Part shown: one piece after another, positions 1 to 9,329 of the stretch
Position numbering within the stretch: the stretch's first letter is position 1
Layout of the letters: the number at the start of each line of letters is the position of its first letter
NCBI GenBank assembly: GCA_039819885.1
Contig: JBCBRD010000002.1
Coordinates: 1 to 64,000 of the forward strand
From: JBCBRD01 sp039819885
GTDB lineage: Bacteria; Pseudomonadota; Alphaproteobacteria; Rhizobiales; Hyphomicrobiaceae
Direction of reading: 5' to 3'
Length of the DNA: 64,000 bases
The notes under the pieces: model-generated
What the model was told of the DNA's origin: nothing
Databases searched by the model: none
The model's input: the letters and a program-made list of their open reading frames with translations, nothing else
Program-made: the position numbers and the translations under genes

Positions 1-51
1 TTCGGAGATGCCTATCGCGCCTATAAAGAACGAACGAGACGCTGGCTGTGA
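1..51 (+). CDS. 3' end of a membrane methyltransferase-like gene (partial)
   Basis: The first 51 bases read as 16 codons and a TGA in one frame, ending FGDAYRAYKERTRRWL. A Gly-Asp/Glu-Ala-Tyr-x-x-Tyr...Arg-Trp-Leu ending is typical of the isoprenylcysteine carboxyl methyltransferase / phospholipid methyltransferase membrane family. The rest lies outside the window, so the family call rests on this tail only. A following gene starts 66 bases later on the same strand. Confidence 0.4.
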   Translation, partial: FGDAYRAYKERTRRWL

Positions 52-117
52 TGTCGCCAAGGTCATGCACCGAGGAAAGGCGTAGACACGTAGTCAAATT
101 GAATTCATGACAAGCGA

Positions 118-903
118 ATGAATATCGAGGAGCCTGCCCAAGCTATGACGCAGGAATACGAGGACAAGGAGCGGGATTTCCTTGTCAATCTCAAAGCAGA
201 TACGGGTCGTGACCTTGCCGAGTGGATGCAGGCGATAGCCGACGCCGACATTGCCGATCGGAACGACCGCATAGATTGGTTTCGCCAGGAGGGTTTCATT
301 TTTTCGTGGGCGTCTTGGATGGAACGAATCCATCACAATGGCGGTCGGCCAATCTACTTGGATGCAGTTCCCGGCGCAGAGCCCCAAACCGAACCGACCC
401 CAGACCACACGGCACTGGAAACCCAGGTAGACCCGAGGGGCGATGTCGAAGCTGCTGCTGCACCAGACGCACCACCTGCATTTGATCCGTTGGCAGCGCT
501 ACCAGCAGGGACGATCAAAACCAGTGATCCCGAACGCCTGAGCCAAACTGTTGCAAGCGCGAAAGCCTACGCCCCACTCATGACGTTTCTCCTCGGGCAG
601 GTTGCACAGCGTCTCCCAGACGCCTTCGCCGTTCCGGGCTCGGACTATGTCGTCTTGAATGTATCCAAGCGGCGTGCAGCGCCTTTCGCGCTGATCTCAA
701 TCACCCAAAGCGATCTGAAACTCGGACTGCAACTCGGATCTTGGCCGATCAAGCCACCAATGGAGAAGGCCCGCTTTCAGGGTGGCGCTACCAAAAGCGG
801 CAAATCCCTGACACATATGGTGAGTTTGACAGACGCCCGCCAGATCGAAGCTGGCCTGGTCAACTTGATCGAAGCGGCGCATACCCGCACCAAGGGCCGC
901 TAA
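118..903 (+). CDS. DUF4287 / DUF5655-type protein
   Basis: A 261-residue soluble protein with no signal peptide or membrane segment. The N-terminal part (about residues 10-75) looks like DUF4287: a short helical region with a TGRDLAEW motif followed by an aromatic-rich stretch. A Pro/Ala/Glu-rich linker runs from about 80 to 130. The C-terminal 120 residues resemble DUF5655, the small domain with a conserved hydrophobic core that often accompanies DUF4287. The biochemical role of these domains is not established. Two starts are possible: ATG 118, or ATG 145 (MTQEYEDKE), which has a GAGGAG 12 bases upstream. It is followed on the same strand by a secreted coiled-coil protein after about 190 bases. 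Confidence 0.6.
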   Translation: MNIEEPAQAMTQEYEDKERDFLVNLKADTGRDLAEWMQAIADADIADRNDRIDWFRQEGFIFSWASWMERIHHNGGRPIYLDAVPGAEPQTEPTPDHTALETQVDPRGDVEAAAAPDAPPAFDPLAALPAGTIKTSDPERLSQTVASAKAYAPLMTFLLGQVAQRLPDAFAVPGSDYVVLNVSKRRAAPFALISITQSDLKLGLQLGSWPIKPPMEKARFQGGATKSGKSLTHMVSLTDARQIEAGLVNLIEAAHTRTKGR

Positions 904-1088
904 CCGTGTATTTATTGCGATCCACAGCTAAAAAACGGTCAAACAGGTCTTCGGCACAGGGTTTCAAGCCAGTGTTTGCAAGCTTTAGAGCTTTGACCAA
1001 ACAGTCATCCACCACCCTTGAAGCTGGCAACATGCCTTCGCCGAAATCATCATGTACTGTATCGCCGAACTGGGAGGCGGAGCAGGTT

Positions 1089-2387
1089 TTGATAGTCAAG
1101 AGACATACACATTGGATCGGTGCGCTCGCATCAGCCGTGGTGCTCCTGACTGGTGCTCTGGCGACCTCCAAGGTTGCATCAGCACAGACAGCTTACCGCG
1201 ACGGCATTGCCGATCTTCTAGCTGGTGAGACACCTGCCGACGGGAAGCCTGCTGCCAAACCTGAAGCCGATCCACGCGCTGGCGACCCCGACTACGAACG
1301 TGCGCGCGAACTCATGCGTGCCATTGATGCGCTCCTTCAGGACACGGCTCAGAACCGCTCGGACGCAGCAAGATTGCCTGGGCGCGACGAATTTCTGGTC
1401 ACACCGATTTGGACCGAGACGAAGGAAGACCGCGAAGCGAAAATTCGCGATCTCTTAGACAGTGTCCTCGGCATTGTTACCGATGTTCCCGTTGTCGACG
1501 TACAAAAACGCGTTGAAGCTTTGCGCCAGAACATCCGCAAACTTGAAGACGAAATCGTCAATCTGAGAGAACGCAAATTGAGCGCTCCGGAAGGCGGTAT
1601 GCTTCCGGGCGTCCTCACCGATACGGTGGAAAGTCTCCAAGCCTCAATTGAGGATGCCGAAAAGCGCATTGAGGCGAACCGCACGGAAATCGGCGTCGCC
1701 AAAACGGAGATCAAAACGGCATTAAAAACAGCTGGTATCCAGCTCGGAGATGACCAGATTGACCTCCTCCTCGATAGTGTACTGTCGGGCGACCTTGTAC
1801 GCCTCGTAGCCGTCTTCAACGCAGCCAAACTGATCGATCGGCAGCTCGGCGAGCGCATGGAAGTTTCCGGCGACAACATCAAGGCGGCCCGCAAGTACTT
1901 CGCCATGCATGCCGCACTTTTTGCCATGTTGGTCCACGCGCAAGACTCAGCAATCGAGAAAATCGACAACGCCTACATGCCTAAGCTTGATGCGATACTC
2001 CGAGACATCCGGGCGGCCCGCGCCAAGACCGACAAGCTCCTCAAGAAAACCAACCGGCCAGACCAACGCCGCGTTCTGGAAGCCAACCGCGAAAGCCAGA
2101 AACTCGCGCGTGAGGCCGCGCAAGGCTACCGCCGCTATCTCCAGCAGCAGCGTGAGCAAATCGCGCGTGCCCGTGCCCGCGCCACCCATGATTTGTCTAT
2201 TGCCGACAACACGTTCGAAACCGTCGAAGCCTCGTTCCAATTGCGCACACTGATGCGCGACTCAGCCGCGTCATTCGAAGCCATCGAAAAGCTAGAAGCC
2301 CCGACGTTCGATCAAATCTTCCGTAACGAAGAGCTGCGCCGTGAATTTGAAAACCTCACGCGCAAGTTGGACACTCCCACAAGCTAG
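1089..2387 (+). CDS. Secreted coiled-coil protein of unknown function
   Basis: The open frame begins inside the previous gene. The credible start is TTG 1089, preceded by GGAGG at 1073-1077, giving about 432 residues. An ATG at 1032 is the alternative. Residues 1-35 form a signal peptide (basic head, hydrophobic ALASAVVLLTGALA core, Ala-rich cleavage site), so the product should be periplasmic. The rest is almost all helical. A heptad-rich, Glu/Lys/Arg-rich segment lies at about 125-205, and a second long helical region rich in Arg/Ala/Gln at about 290-375. No catalytic motif or membrane helix was found after the signal. The family is not recognised; a structural or tethering role is inference. 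It converges on mgtE, whose stop lies 18 bases away. Confidence 0.6.
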   Translation: MIVKRHTHWIGALASAVVLLTGALATSKVASAQTAYRDGIADLLAGETPADGKPAAKPEADPRAGDPDYERARELMRAIDALLQDTAQNRSDAARLPGRDEFLVTPIWTETKEDREAKIRDLLDSVLGIVTDVPVVDVQKRVEALRQNIRKLEDEIVNLRERKLSAPEGGMLPGVLTDTVESLQASIEDAEKRIEANRTEIGVAKTEIKTALKTAGIQLGDDQIDLLLDSVLSGDLVRLVAVFNAAKLIDRQLGERMEVSGDNIKAARKYFAMHAALFAMLVHAQDSAIEKIDNAYMPKLDAILRDIRAARAKTDKLLKKTNRPDQRRVLEANRESQKLAREAAQGYRRYLQQQREQIARARARATHDLSIADNTFETVEASFQLRTLMRDSAASFEAIEKLEAPTFDQIFRNEELRREFENLTRKLDTPTS

Positions 2388-2404
2388 TCATCCGGTTTGC
2401 ATTT

Positions 2405-3781
2405 TCAGATCAACCAGATCGATGCGAGCCCCAAGAACGCAAAAAACCCGACAACATCTGTAATCGTTGTTAGGAACACACCGGACGCAGGGGCTGGATC
2501 GAGTTTCGCCCAATCCATTACGAGCGGAATGATAATCCCCGCCATGCCGGCAGCGACGTGATTGATCACCATGGCGATCGCAATCACCAGACCAAGATTA
2601 GTCGTTCCAAACCAGACATAAGCAATCCCGGCCATAATCACGGCAAACAACAGACCGTTGATCAGACCAACGAGCGTTTCCCTCGTGATCACTTTAGGAG
2701 CGTTCACACCGCTCAACTTGTTCGTCGCAAGCGCCCGAACCGTGACCGTCATAGTTTGCGTTCCAGCATTTCCACCCATCGAAGCAACAATAGGCATCAG
2801 CACGGCCAACGACACCATCTGCTCGATCGTCGCGTCGAATTGCTGAATGACCATTGATGCAAGGATCGCTGTGGCGAGGTTGACGATCAGCCACGGAAAA
2901 CGCGAACGCACGGTCCAATAAACCGAGTCCGCAATAGATTCGTCCCCGACGCCAGCCAACGCCTTCATATCCTCCTCGGCCTCGTCCTGGATAACATCGA
3001 CAACGTCATCAACGGTCACAACACCGACCATGCGCTCGTTGCTGTCGACAACGGGAGCCGACATCAAGTCATACCGACGAAACTCACGGGCAACTTCTTC
3101 CTGATCTTCGTCCGCTCGCACAACGCGGCGGTCAGTCGTCATGATGTCATTGACGCTCACATGCCGCTTGTTGCGGACCAACGCCGACAGATTGACCGCG
3201 CCAAGAACGCGATAGGCCGGGTCAATGACAAAGACTTCCGAGAACGTGAACGGAAGATCTTCGGCCTCACGCAGATAGTCGATAACTTGACCGATCGTCC
3301 AAAATGGCGGCACGGCCACAAAATCACTCTGCATCAGACGTCCGGCAGTCTCTTCTGGGTAGTCAAAGTTGCGTTCAAGAGCCGCGCGTTCACCCGTCGG
3401 CAGTTGCTCAAAGATCTCCTGCCGGTCTCGTTCTTCAAGGGTCTCAAGCAGATATGCGGCATCATCCGAATCAAGTTCAGTGACGGCCTTGGCCAATAAG
3501 TCGTTCGGTAGCTCCTCGGAGAGTTGGTCGCGAACCGTCTCATCCAGCTCTGAAAAGACTTCAAAATCGAAATCTGTTCCGAGGATCTTGATCAGCGAAA
3601 GCCGATCCTCGGGTTCCAGAAGCTCGATGATGTCCGCAAGGTCGGGCGTTCGCAGATCCGCTGTGAGGGCGACTATCGCTGCCCGATCCGCGGTTTCAAT
3701 CGCGGCATGAAACGCCCGAATTTGGATGCGGCTGGGCTGTTCAGACTGCGTCGACGTCGCATCAACTGCTGCATCAGACAT
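2405..3781 (-). CDS. mgtE: Magnesium transporter MgtE
   Basis: 458 residues, the usual MgtE length. The order is the family's: an acidic N-terminal helical-repeat domain (about 25-150) that senses cytoplasmic Mg2+, two CBS domains (about 155-280) including the VVTVDDVVDVIQDEAEEDM region that joins the plug helix, then five membrane helices (about 300-458). The pore region carries the conserved MPIVASMGGNAGTQ motif. MgtE is an inner-membrane homodimeric Mg2+ channel closed by high internal Mg2+. The start is the ATG of MSDAAVD. The gene stands alone and converges on the coiled-coil protein gene. Confidence 0.93.
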   Translation of the reverse strand: MSDAAVDATSTQSEQPSRIQIRAFHAAIETADRAAIVALTADLRTPDLADIIELLEPEDRLSLIKILGTDFDFEVFSELDETVRDQLSEELPNDLLAKAVTELDSDDAAYLLETLEERDRQEIFEQLPTGERAALERNFDYPEETAGRLMQSDFVAVPPFWTIGQVIDYLREAEDLPFTFSEVFVIDPAYRVLGAVNLSALVRNKRHVSVNDIMTTDRRVVRADEDQEEVAREFRRYDLMSAPVVDSNERMVGVVTVDDVVDVIQDEAEEDMKALAGVGDESIADSVYWTVRSRFPWLIVNLATAILASMVIQQFDATIEQMVSLAVLMPIVASMGGNAGTQTMTVTVRALATNKLSGVNAPKVITRETLVGLINGLLFAVIMAGIAYVWFGTTNLGLVIAIAMVINHVAAGMAGIIIPLVMDWAKLDPAPASGVFLTTITDVVGFFAFLGLASIWLI

Positions 3782-4300
3782 GCCGCACCTCTCCTCTGAA
3801 CACCGCCTGGGCGGCGCCTATCATAGCTCACAGATCCGAACATCAATTTAGGGCAGTTCAACCGCCGTCAGTTGTCAAATACCACCCATCAGCCCACGCC
3901 GATCATCGTGATCACCGCTAAACCACCCTCGCGCCTGGGATTTACGGCCCCCAAACTGCAGCTATAAGTTCCCTCAAACGTCGTTGTGCAACATCGATCC
4001 GCAATCATGGTCGGAAATCTATTGAATCCGGCGATGAAGCAAGCATTTTTTGCGGACTTACGTCACGTAGAGCCTGCCGCCACTGGTGCGAGCCTGCCAC
4101 ATTGCGACAACCACTCGCCTATGAATGAACGCGATTACGCTACAGTGTCGACCCGCCGACTGATATATCGACTCGTGAGTAATGGAAGGCTTCCTTGGTC
4201 CACGACCGTATGACTGCGTTGAAGCCCTGACCTGGACAGCATGATCTGTCCACCCGCCCGCACCCGGAGTGTAGAGGCGATCAGCATAGGGGCATCAACC
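3782..4300. other. 519-bp gene-poor intergenic region
   Basis: This spacer separates divergent mgtE and the first deacetylase gene. The only open frame of any size (75 codons at 3986-4213) has no ribosome-binding site and no recognisable composition. It presumably holds the two divergent promoters. No riboswitch, repeat or RNA gene was recognised. Confidence 0.4.
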
Positions 4301-5473
4301 ATGCCGATACTGTCACTTCCAGCCCGGCTCCCACCTGTAGAGCGATGTGGCTCACTTTTCGCAGTCAGCCTCGCATTGGCTGGACTATCCGGGTTGTCAG
4401 CGGCGCCGGTGCAAGCCGAACCAGCCGATTGTGCCGTCCGATCGGGTGCGCTGGGCGTTGAGCGCGTGGTGGAGATTGATACCACCAACGGGCCTCGCTT
4501 CGGTAACATGCAGTACAAAGACATCGACTTCCTGAAGCCTGGCGAAGTCGTCCTGACATTCGACGACGGCCCCCTCAGACGTTATACGCTCAACGTCCTG
4601 AATGCCCTCGAACGCCATTGCACCAAGGCGACGTTTTTCATGGTTGGCCGCATGGCCGTCACAGATCCAGCATTGGTGAAAGAAATTGATCGACGCGGCC
4701 ACACCGTCGCGACCCACACCTGGTCACACAAGAACCTTGGTCGCCTCAGTGCATCCTCCGCCAAGCGCGAGATCGAGTTGGGCGTCAGTGCGATTTCCGC
4801 AGCTCTTGGCAAGCCCGTCGCACCGTTCTTCCGCTTTCCTTACCTGAGCGACCCTAAACGAATGCAGGCCCATCTGCGTGAGCGCGATATTGGCAATTTC
4901 TCTATCGATATCGACGCCGTGGACTTCCGAACGCGTTCAGGCTCTGTGATCGTCGAACGCATCATGCGCGGCCTCAAACGCCAGGGCAAAGGCATCTTGC
5001 TCTTCCACGATATACAAAAATCGACGGCACGCGGCATTGGCAAGTTGCTGGATCGCTTGAAGCGTGGGGGCTACAAGGTCGTTCACATCGTGCCCAAATC
5101 GTCGGTCACCACACTTTCCAAGTACGACGAGTCTGGGATGAAAATACTCATGAAGCGGAAAGCGAAAGCTGGCGAAAGGCCACTTGCGAAGCGCTCAATC
5201 GTCTGGCCGGTGTCCCTCGGGAGCTTGCCCGAGGTGGAAGCCTTGAAAGCCATTCCAAAGCCAGTGCCCGTGGTTCGCAAAGGCAAACTTGCACCTGAAA
5301 CGGCAATTCCCCCTCAGCGAAGACCCGTGGACATCACTGAGAAGGCCAACCGTAAAGTGATAAAAACCAAGACACGACCGAAGAAAGCCACCCTTCGCAA
5401 GTCCTACGCGAAACGTTCAGACGAAAAGCTTCGTGGCACGGGCGATTGGCGTGAAGAAGCCTTTGGAAACTGA
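4301..5473 (+). CDS. Secreted polysaccharide deacetylase (NodB domain), copy 1
   Basis: The start is set at ATG 4301, which has AGGGG 8 bases upstream and opens directly into a signal peptide (residues 1-39, ending PVQA-EP). This gives 390 residues. The NodB (carbohydrate esterase 4) domain spans about 75-275. The catalytic TFDDGP motif is at 86-91, the zinc-binding THTWSH motif places His at 139 and 143, and PFFRFPYLSD and LLFHDI follow. The family removes N- or O-acetyl groups from chitin-like or peptidoglycan glycans. The last 100 residues are Lys/Arg/Pro-rich and unstructured, perhaps holding the enzyme on anionic wall polymers (inference). A divergent paralogue follows after about 150 bases. 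Confidence 0.85.
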   Translation: MPILSLPARLPPVERCGSLFAVSLALAGLSGLSAAPVQAEPADCAVRSGALGVERVVEIDTTNGPRFGNMQYKDIDFLKPGEVVLTFDDGPLRRYTLNVLNALERHCTKATFFMVGRMAVTDPALVKEIDRRGHTVATHTWSHKNLGRLSASSAKREIELGVSAISAALGKPVAPFFRFPYLSDPKRMQAHLRERDIGNFSIDIDAVDFRTRSGSVIVERIMRGLKRQGKGILLFHDIQKSTARGIGKLLDRLKRGGYKVVHIVPKSSVTTLSKYDESGMKILMKRKAKAGERPLAKRSIVWPVSLGSLPEVEALKAIPKPVPVVRKGKLAPETAIPPQRRPVDITEKANRKVIKTKTRPKKATLRKSYAKRSDEKLRGTGDWREEAFGN

Positions 5474-5625
5474 ACAGTCTTCAGGCGCACCTCGCCCCCA
5501 CAGCAGCCAAACGGACACAACTTCCTAAATCGGCCTCATTTCTTAGTGCAAACCTTACAGGTGTTGAGCTGACTTCAACCATAATGGTCGAGGTCTAACC
5601 GTTTTGCGTGGGGGAATTAGGTGCG

Positions 5626-7095
5626 ATGTTGAGGTCAGTTGTGACGTCAGCGCAGATACGTCGCGCCCAACACGCTCCATCCCATCCGACCTCGGGAAAT
5701 ATGTCGGCACAGCCATGCCGAACAGGTGGCTGCAGTGTGCTTGCATCGTTCGCAGCAATTATGCTCATCAGTGTTCACCTCCCAGCACCCGCAACAGCCC
5801 AGTCAGTACCAGCGTTCGCGCCCAACGCACGGCTGTTGCTACCCGAGGCGGACGACGCGAAGCCTGAGACGACTTCAGAAGCCACGAAACCCGCTCCTGC
5901 ACCGTCAGCCTCTGGCACAGAACCAGCCACCATCATTTCACGAATTCCAACACAAGACGCTGACCAACGAGACGTGACCGACCCAGCGCAGCCTCTCGCT
6001 GAACCCGTTGCCACAGTCAGCCAGAGCCGAACTCCACCAACCTGCCCCGGCAACCCTGACGCAATCGGCGTATCACGCATCATCGAGATTGATGCCAACA
6101 CCGGCCCGCTGTTCGGGGTCATCACGAAACAAAAGCAAGAACCAAGCTTCCTAGGCCCAAAGGAAGTCGTCTTGACCTTTGACGACGGCCCTGTTCCATG
6201 GATCACTGGCCCGATCCTTGAAACGCTCGCCGCACACTGTACGCGTGCAACGTTCTTCAGCGTCGGAAAGATGGCCATTGCCTATCCAAAAACACTTCAG
6301 GCCGTGGCCAAAGCCGGTCATACCGTCGGTGGACACACATGGTCCCATCCGCTCAATCTACCGCGCCTCAAGTCGGAGAAAGCAATCAGCCAGATTGAAA
6401 GAGGCTTTTCAGGCCTCGCAAAGGCCATTGACGGCGACGTTGCACCGTTCTTCAGATTTCCCGGCTTAAGCGACAGTCCCCACCTGCTCGCCTACCTCCA
6501 GTCGCGCGGGATCGCTTCGTTTACGGTCGATGTTGTCAGCGATGACAGCTTTATCCGAGAACCAGAAGCTCTAGCCGAAATTACCCTCAAACGTGTTCGC
6601 CGCGCCGGTGGGGGGATTATTCTTTTTCACGACATCAAAACCGCAACGGCTAAAGCGCTACCCGTCATCTTGAACACACTAAGCGCCGAAGGCTACAAGG
6701 TGGTCCATCTCCGCTCGCGGCGGATGTTAGAGCCGAGCGAAGACCACCCTGCACCTGACCTTAAAGGTGGGGCGACCGCTCAGCTCAATCAACTTGGCGG
6801 CGATGGCGCAGAGGTGCAGGTTGACGAAAACGGTCAACCTGTTCGGCGATTGGTGCCATTCTATAGTGTGACAGCCTTAGAACGCGCGCTTGACCCAGCC
6901 GTCAACGGCCGCCCCGTCAGCGTACTCAAGGTGCCGGCGCGCGAACGCGTTCCAGGCCTTGGGGTCACGGTCCCAACCGGTCCAATGCCCGTGCCGCCCT
7001 TGCCAGAAAGGCGAACCGGTGTGGTTCCTATAGGCGCAAACGCCCAGCCCGACAGCGCACTGGAACGCTTCGACGCACCCAGCGGACAATCCTAG
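5626..7095 (+). CDS. Secreted polysaccharide deacetylase (NodB domain), copy 2
   Basis: This paralogue of the preceding gene has about 489 residues. ATG 5626 follows a GGGGGA tract. ATG 5701 (MSAQPCRTGG) would give a more normal signal peptide, whose hydrophobic core ASFAAIMLISV ends at an AxA site. A Pro/Ala/Glu-rich linker comes first. The NodB domain follows with EVVLTFDDGP, GGHTWSHP (two zinc His), PFFRFPGLSD and IILFHDI. It shares with copy 1 an upstream block around RIIEID...GPLFG, so the pair is a tandem duplication. The C-terminal 170 residues are Pro/Val/Arg-rich and unlike the Lys-rich tail of copy 1. Probable substrate: a cell-envelope glycan; not determinable here. Confidence 0.82.
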   Translation: MLRSVVTSAQIRRAQHAPSHPTSGNMSAQPCRTGGCSVLASFAAIMLISVHLPAPATAQSVPAFAPNARLLLPEADDAKPETTSEATKPAPAPSASGTEPATIISRIPTQDADQRDVTDPAQPLAEPVATVSQSRTPPTCPGNPDAIGVSRIIEIDANTGPLFGVITKQKQEPSFLGPKEVVLTFDDGPVPWITGPILETLAAHCTRATFFSVGKMAIAYPKTLQAVAKAGHTVGGHTWSHPLNLPRLKSEKAISQIERGFSGLAKAIDGDVAPFFRFPGLSDSPHLLAYLQSRGIASFTVDVVSDDSFIREPEALAEITLKRVRRAGGGIILFHDIKTATAKALPVILNTLSAEGYKVVHLRSRRMLEPSEDHPAPDLKGGATAQLNQLGGDGAEVQVDENGQPVRRLVPFYSVTALERALDPAVNGRPVSVLKVPARERVPGLGVTVPTGPMPVPPLPERRTGVVPIGANAQPDSALERFDAPSGQS

Positions 7096-7262
7096 GATTT
7101 GAATGGGACTTACGGAAAACTGGAGTTGACGGCTGCCGATACCTAATAGTCTGACAACGTCTATACGGCGACTAAGGCCGTGCCGTCCCAGAGCAGGCGC
7201 CGCATCATGCTCAAAGCATGTCTCCGACTTGGCGGAGCTCGACCAGTGTGCGGTATGAAGTT

Positions 7263-7349
7263 TGGTGCGACCGAGAAGACTCGAACTTCCACGGGTGTTA
7301 CCCCACAGCGACCTCAACGCTGCGCGTCTACCAGTTCCGCCACGGTCGC
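7263..7349 (-). tRNA. tRNA-Leu (anticodon GAG)
   Basis: On the minus strand an 87-nt class II tRNA folds with acceptor stem GCGACCG/CGGTCGC, a D arm, anticodon stem CAGCG/CGCTG around loop TTGAGGT (anticodon GAG, reading CUC/CUU), a long variable arm typical of leucine tRNAs, a TTCGAGT T-loop, and an encoded CCA end. It lies between the second deacetylase gene and lipB. Confidence 0.93.
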
Positions 7350-7512
7350 ACGACAGGCCGGATAAGCCGAAATCCAAAGCCCTGGTCGCTTCGGAGTTGG
7401 GGTGAATACCAGTCAGATTCACGAAACGCAAGCACTCAGGCTTGCTCAAATGTGCAACACGCGTTTCTGTTACCAGAGATCGACGCTCCACTTTCACCAG
7501 AAACCGGTCGCT

Positions 7513-8277
7513 ATGCACCACGACACACATACAGCCATTACAGATTGGGCGGTCTCGCCTTCGTCGACAGCCGTTCCATATGACTTCGCGGTGCGAGAAA
7601 TGGAACAGCGCGCCGTCATGATTTCTGAAGGACGTGCCGCTGAACTGATCTGGCTGCTGGAGCACCCTCCGATTTACACAGCAGGCACCAGCGCGAACCC
7701 GGGTGATCTGCTCGACACCGACCGTTTTCCGATTTTCAAAACCGGTCGCGGCGGTCAATACACGTATCACGGACCAGGCCAGCAAGTGATCTACGTCATG
7801 CTCGACGTGAAACGGAGGTTTGGTGATGTGCGCTGCTTTGTTTCCGCCATGGAAGCATGGATGTTGGATACTCTACGCTCATTTGAGATTGAGGCTATCA
7901 CGCATCGTGACCGTGTGGGCGTCTGGGTGCCGGTCGATGCGGCGGGAAATCACCATTTCCAAGATGACGACCAGAAAACGGTCACCGGCATTCACACCAC
8001 CGAGGAAAAGATCGCCGCGATTGGTATCCGCCTAAAACGTTGGGTCTCGTTCCACGGCATGAGCTTGAATGTGGATCCCGACCTTTCGCATTTTGACGGG
8101 ATCGTGCCATGTGGCATCACTCAATACGGCACGACCAGCTTGAACCGGTTGGGGCGCCCTAATGACAGGAAGGCAGTTCAAGATGCTCTACGCCGAAACT
8201 TTGAGATAGCATTCGGACCAACGCGCACCTGCCAAGCGCCACCACCCGCAGATGCCATAGCTTCCCATCTCCAATAA
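7513..8277 (+). CDS. lipB: Octanoyl-[acyl-carrier-protein]:protein octanoyltransferase
   Basis: LipB moves the octanoyl group from acyl carrier protein to the lipoyl domains of 2-oxoacid dehydrogenases and glycine cleavage H protein, the first step of endogenous lipoate synthesis in the cytosol. The frame is open from 7402, but homology begins near MHHDTHTAIT, so ATG 7513 is chosen (254 residues). The fold signature is clear: LLEHPPIYTAGTS, GGQYTYHGPGQQV, the catalytic Lys in EEKIAAIGIRLKRW and the catalytic Cys in IVPCGI. The long frame on the other strand across lipB and the tRNA is a shadow. Confidence 0.93.
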   Translation: MHHDTHTAITDWAVSPSSTAVPYDFAVREMEQRAVMISEGRAAELIWLLEHPPIYTAGTSANPGDLLDTDRFPIFKTGRGGQYTYHGPGQQVIYVMLDVKRRFGDVRCFVSAMEAWMLDTLRSFEIEAITHRDRVGVWVPVDAAGNHHFQDDDQKTVTGIHTTEEKIAAIGIRLKRWVSFHGMSLNVDPDLSHFDGIVPCGITQYGTTSLNRLGRPNDRKAVQDALRRNFEIAFGPTRTCQAPPPADAIASHLQ

Positions 8278-8317
8278 ACGAAACGCCAGCTCATCAGTTA
8301 AAGATGCGCGGGAGACG

Positions 8318-8659
8318 TTAAGGACGTTTAGGGGTGGAACCGGCTCCACGACGACCGACATCGTCATAGTAGACAACGCCGTCCTCGACCGCGAGACGTT
8401 CGTTGCCCTCTAGAATGTACGTCCCGTCCGTAGCCCCCTTTAGAACCAACGTACAACCGTCGGGACATAGGCCGGTCAGGACTTGGGCTGGTTCCAACGT
8501 ATAACCCGACCGCGTTGGCCCATTCACAATCGAAAACTGCCAAGCCTGCGAAGTGCTGTTGACGATTCTGACGCCACTATCTGCTGGTTCTGCGCTGAGA
8601 CCGGCGCCGTGAGACCCCAGGAGTAGCGCGAACACCAGTGCGGCACGAATGGCGTGCAT
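8318..8659 (-). CDS. Small secreted protein of unknown function
   Basis: 113 residues. Residues 1-23 form a signal peptide (RAALVFALLLGSHGAGLSA), so the product is periplasmic or exported. The mature part is short and beta-rich, with a VRIVNST opening and two cysteines (GLCPDGC) close enough to form a disulfide. The family is not recognised. It lies 36 bases beyond the histone-like gene on the same strand and may be co-transcribed with it. It converges on lipB. Confidence 0.55.
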   Translation of the reverse strand: MHAIRAALVFALLLGSHGAGLSAEPADSGVRIVNSTSQAWQFSIVNGPTRSGYTLEPAQVLTGLCPDGCTLVLKGATDGTYILEGNERLAVEDGVVYYDDVGRRGAGSTPKRP

Positions 8660-8695
8660 AAGTCATCTCCCAGGGCTTTAAGGCGTCAGCGCGAA

Positions 8696-9226
8696 CTACT
8701 TTTTTCGAGCCGCCTTACGGGCTGCATCCAACCCCTTTGCAGCAGGTTTCTTAGCCTTAGACTTTGCTCCAGGCTTTTTGGCGGCAACCTTGGAGGCTGT
8801 TGCTGCAGCAGATGACTTTGCGGCTGGTTTCTTGGCAGGAGCCTTTTTGGCCGAAGCTTTTTTAGCAACTGGCTTCTTAGCAGCCGGCTTTTTCGCTACC
8901 GGCTTCTTGGCGGCAGGCTTCTTGGCCGCCGTCTTTTTTGCAGCGGGTTTCTTCGCAGCCGCAGCCACTTTCGCGGTCGGTTTTTTGGCAGCCGGTTTCT
9001 TGGCTGCAGCCTTCTTAGCAACTGGTTTTTTCGCTGCCGGCTTCTTCGCCGCTGCCGCCTTTGTCACTGCTTTCTTAGCAGCAGGCTTCTTGGCCACTGG
9101 CTTTTTCGCAGCAGCTTTCTTGGCTGGCGCTTTCACTGCTGCTTTCTTCACGGCTGGTTTCTTTGCAGCGGCTTTCTTAGCAGCAGGCTTTTTGGCCGGA
9201 GCCTTTTTGGTCGTCTTCGTTTTCAT
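8696..9226 (-). CDS. Histone H1-like Lys/Ala/Pro-rich DNA-binding protein
   Basis: The start is ATG 9226 with GAGGGA 7 bases upstream, giving 176 residues. Nearly the whole protein is made of AAKK / KKPAAKK / KKPVAKK units, like eukaryotic H1 tails, bacterial HctB/BpH1 and AlgP. Such proteins are intrinsically disordered, very basic and bind DNA or nucleoid non-specifically; the precise role here is not known. No globular domain is visible. The repeats make the DNA itself low-complexity, so the copy number may vary between strains. A LysR gene is transcribed away from it, with palindromes between the two. Confidence 0.8.
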   Translation of the reverse strand: MKTKTTKKAPAKKPAAKKAAAKKPAVKKAAVKAPAKKAAAKKPVAKKPAAKKAVTKAAAAKKPAAKKPVAKKAAAKKPAAKKPTAKVAAAAKKPAAKKTAAKKPAAKKPVAKKPAAKKPVAKKASAKKAPAKKPAAKSSAAATASKVAAKKPGAKSKAKKPAAKGLDAARKAARKK

Positions 9227-9329
9227 CACACGTCCCTCATCGGCTTGAGGAGTTACTCTTAACTGATTGAATGTGCAGACATCATCTGCACCATGCTGTA
9301 CTCTTGTCAGAAATAGCGCAGGCCACAAA

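Noticed and set aside
1349..1969. 206-codon Ser/Arg-rich frame opposite the coiled-coil gene
   Set aside because: Antisense to a gene with a signal peptide and good start; composition is typical of a shadow frame.
3986..4213. 75-codon plus-strand frame before the deacetylase gene
   Set aside because: No start signal; more likely promoter region.
6877..7785. 302-codon frame on the minus strand across the deacetylase end, tRNA and lipB
   Set aside because: It overlaps three well-supported features, has no ribosome-binding site, and reads as Arg/Cys/Trp-rich shadow sequence.
8778..9248. 156-codon Ala/Phe-rich frame opposite the histone-like gene
   Set aside because: It is the forced complement of AAKK repeats (AxFF/LAAGFF patterns) and not an independent gene.
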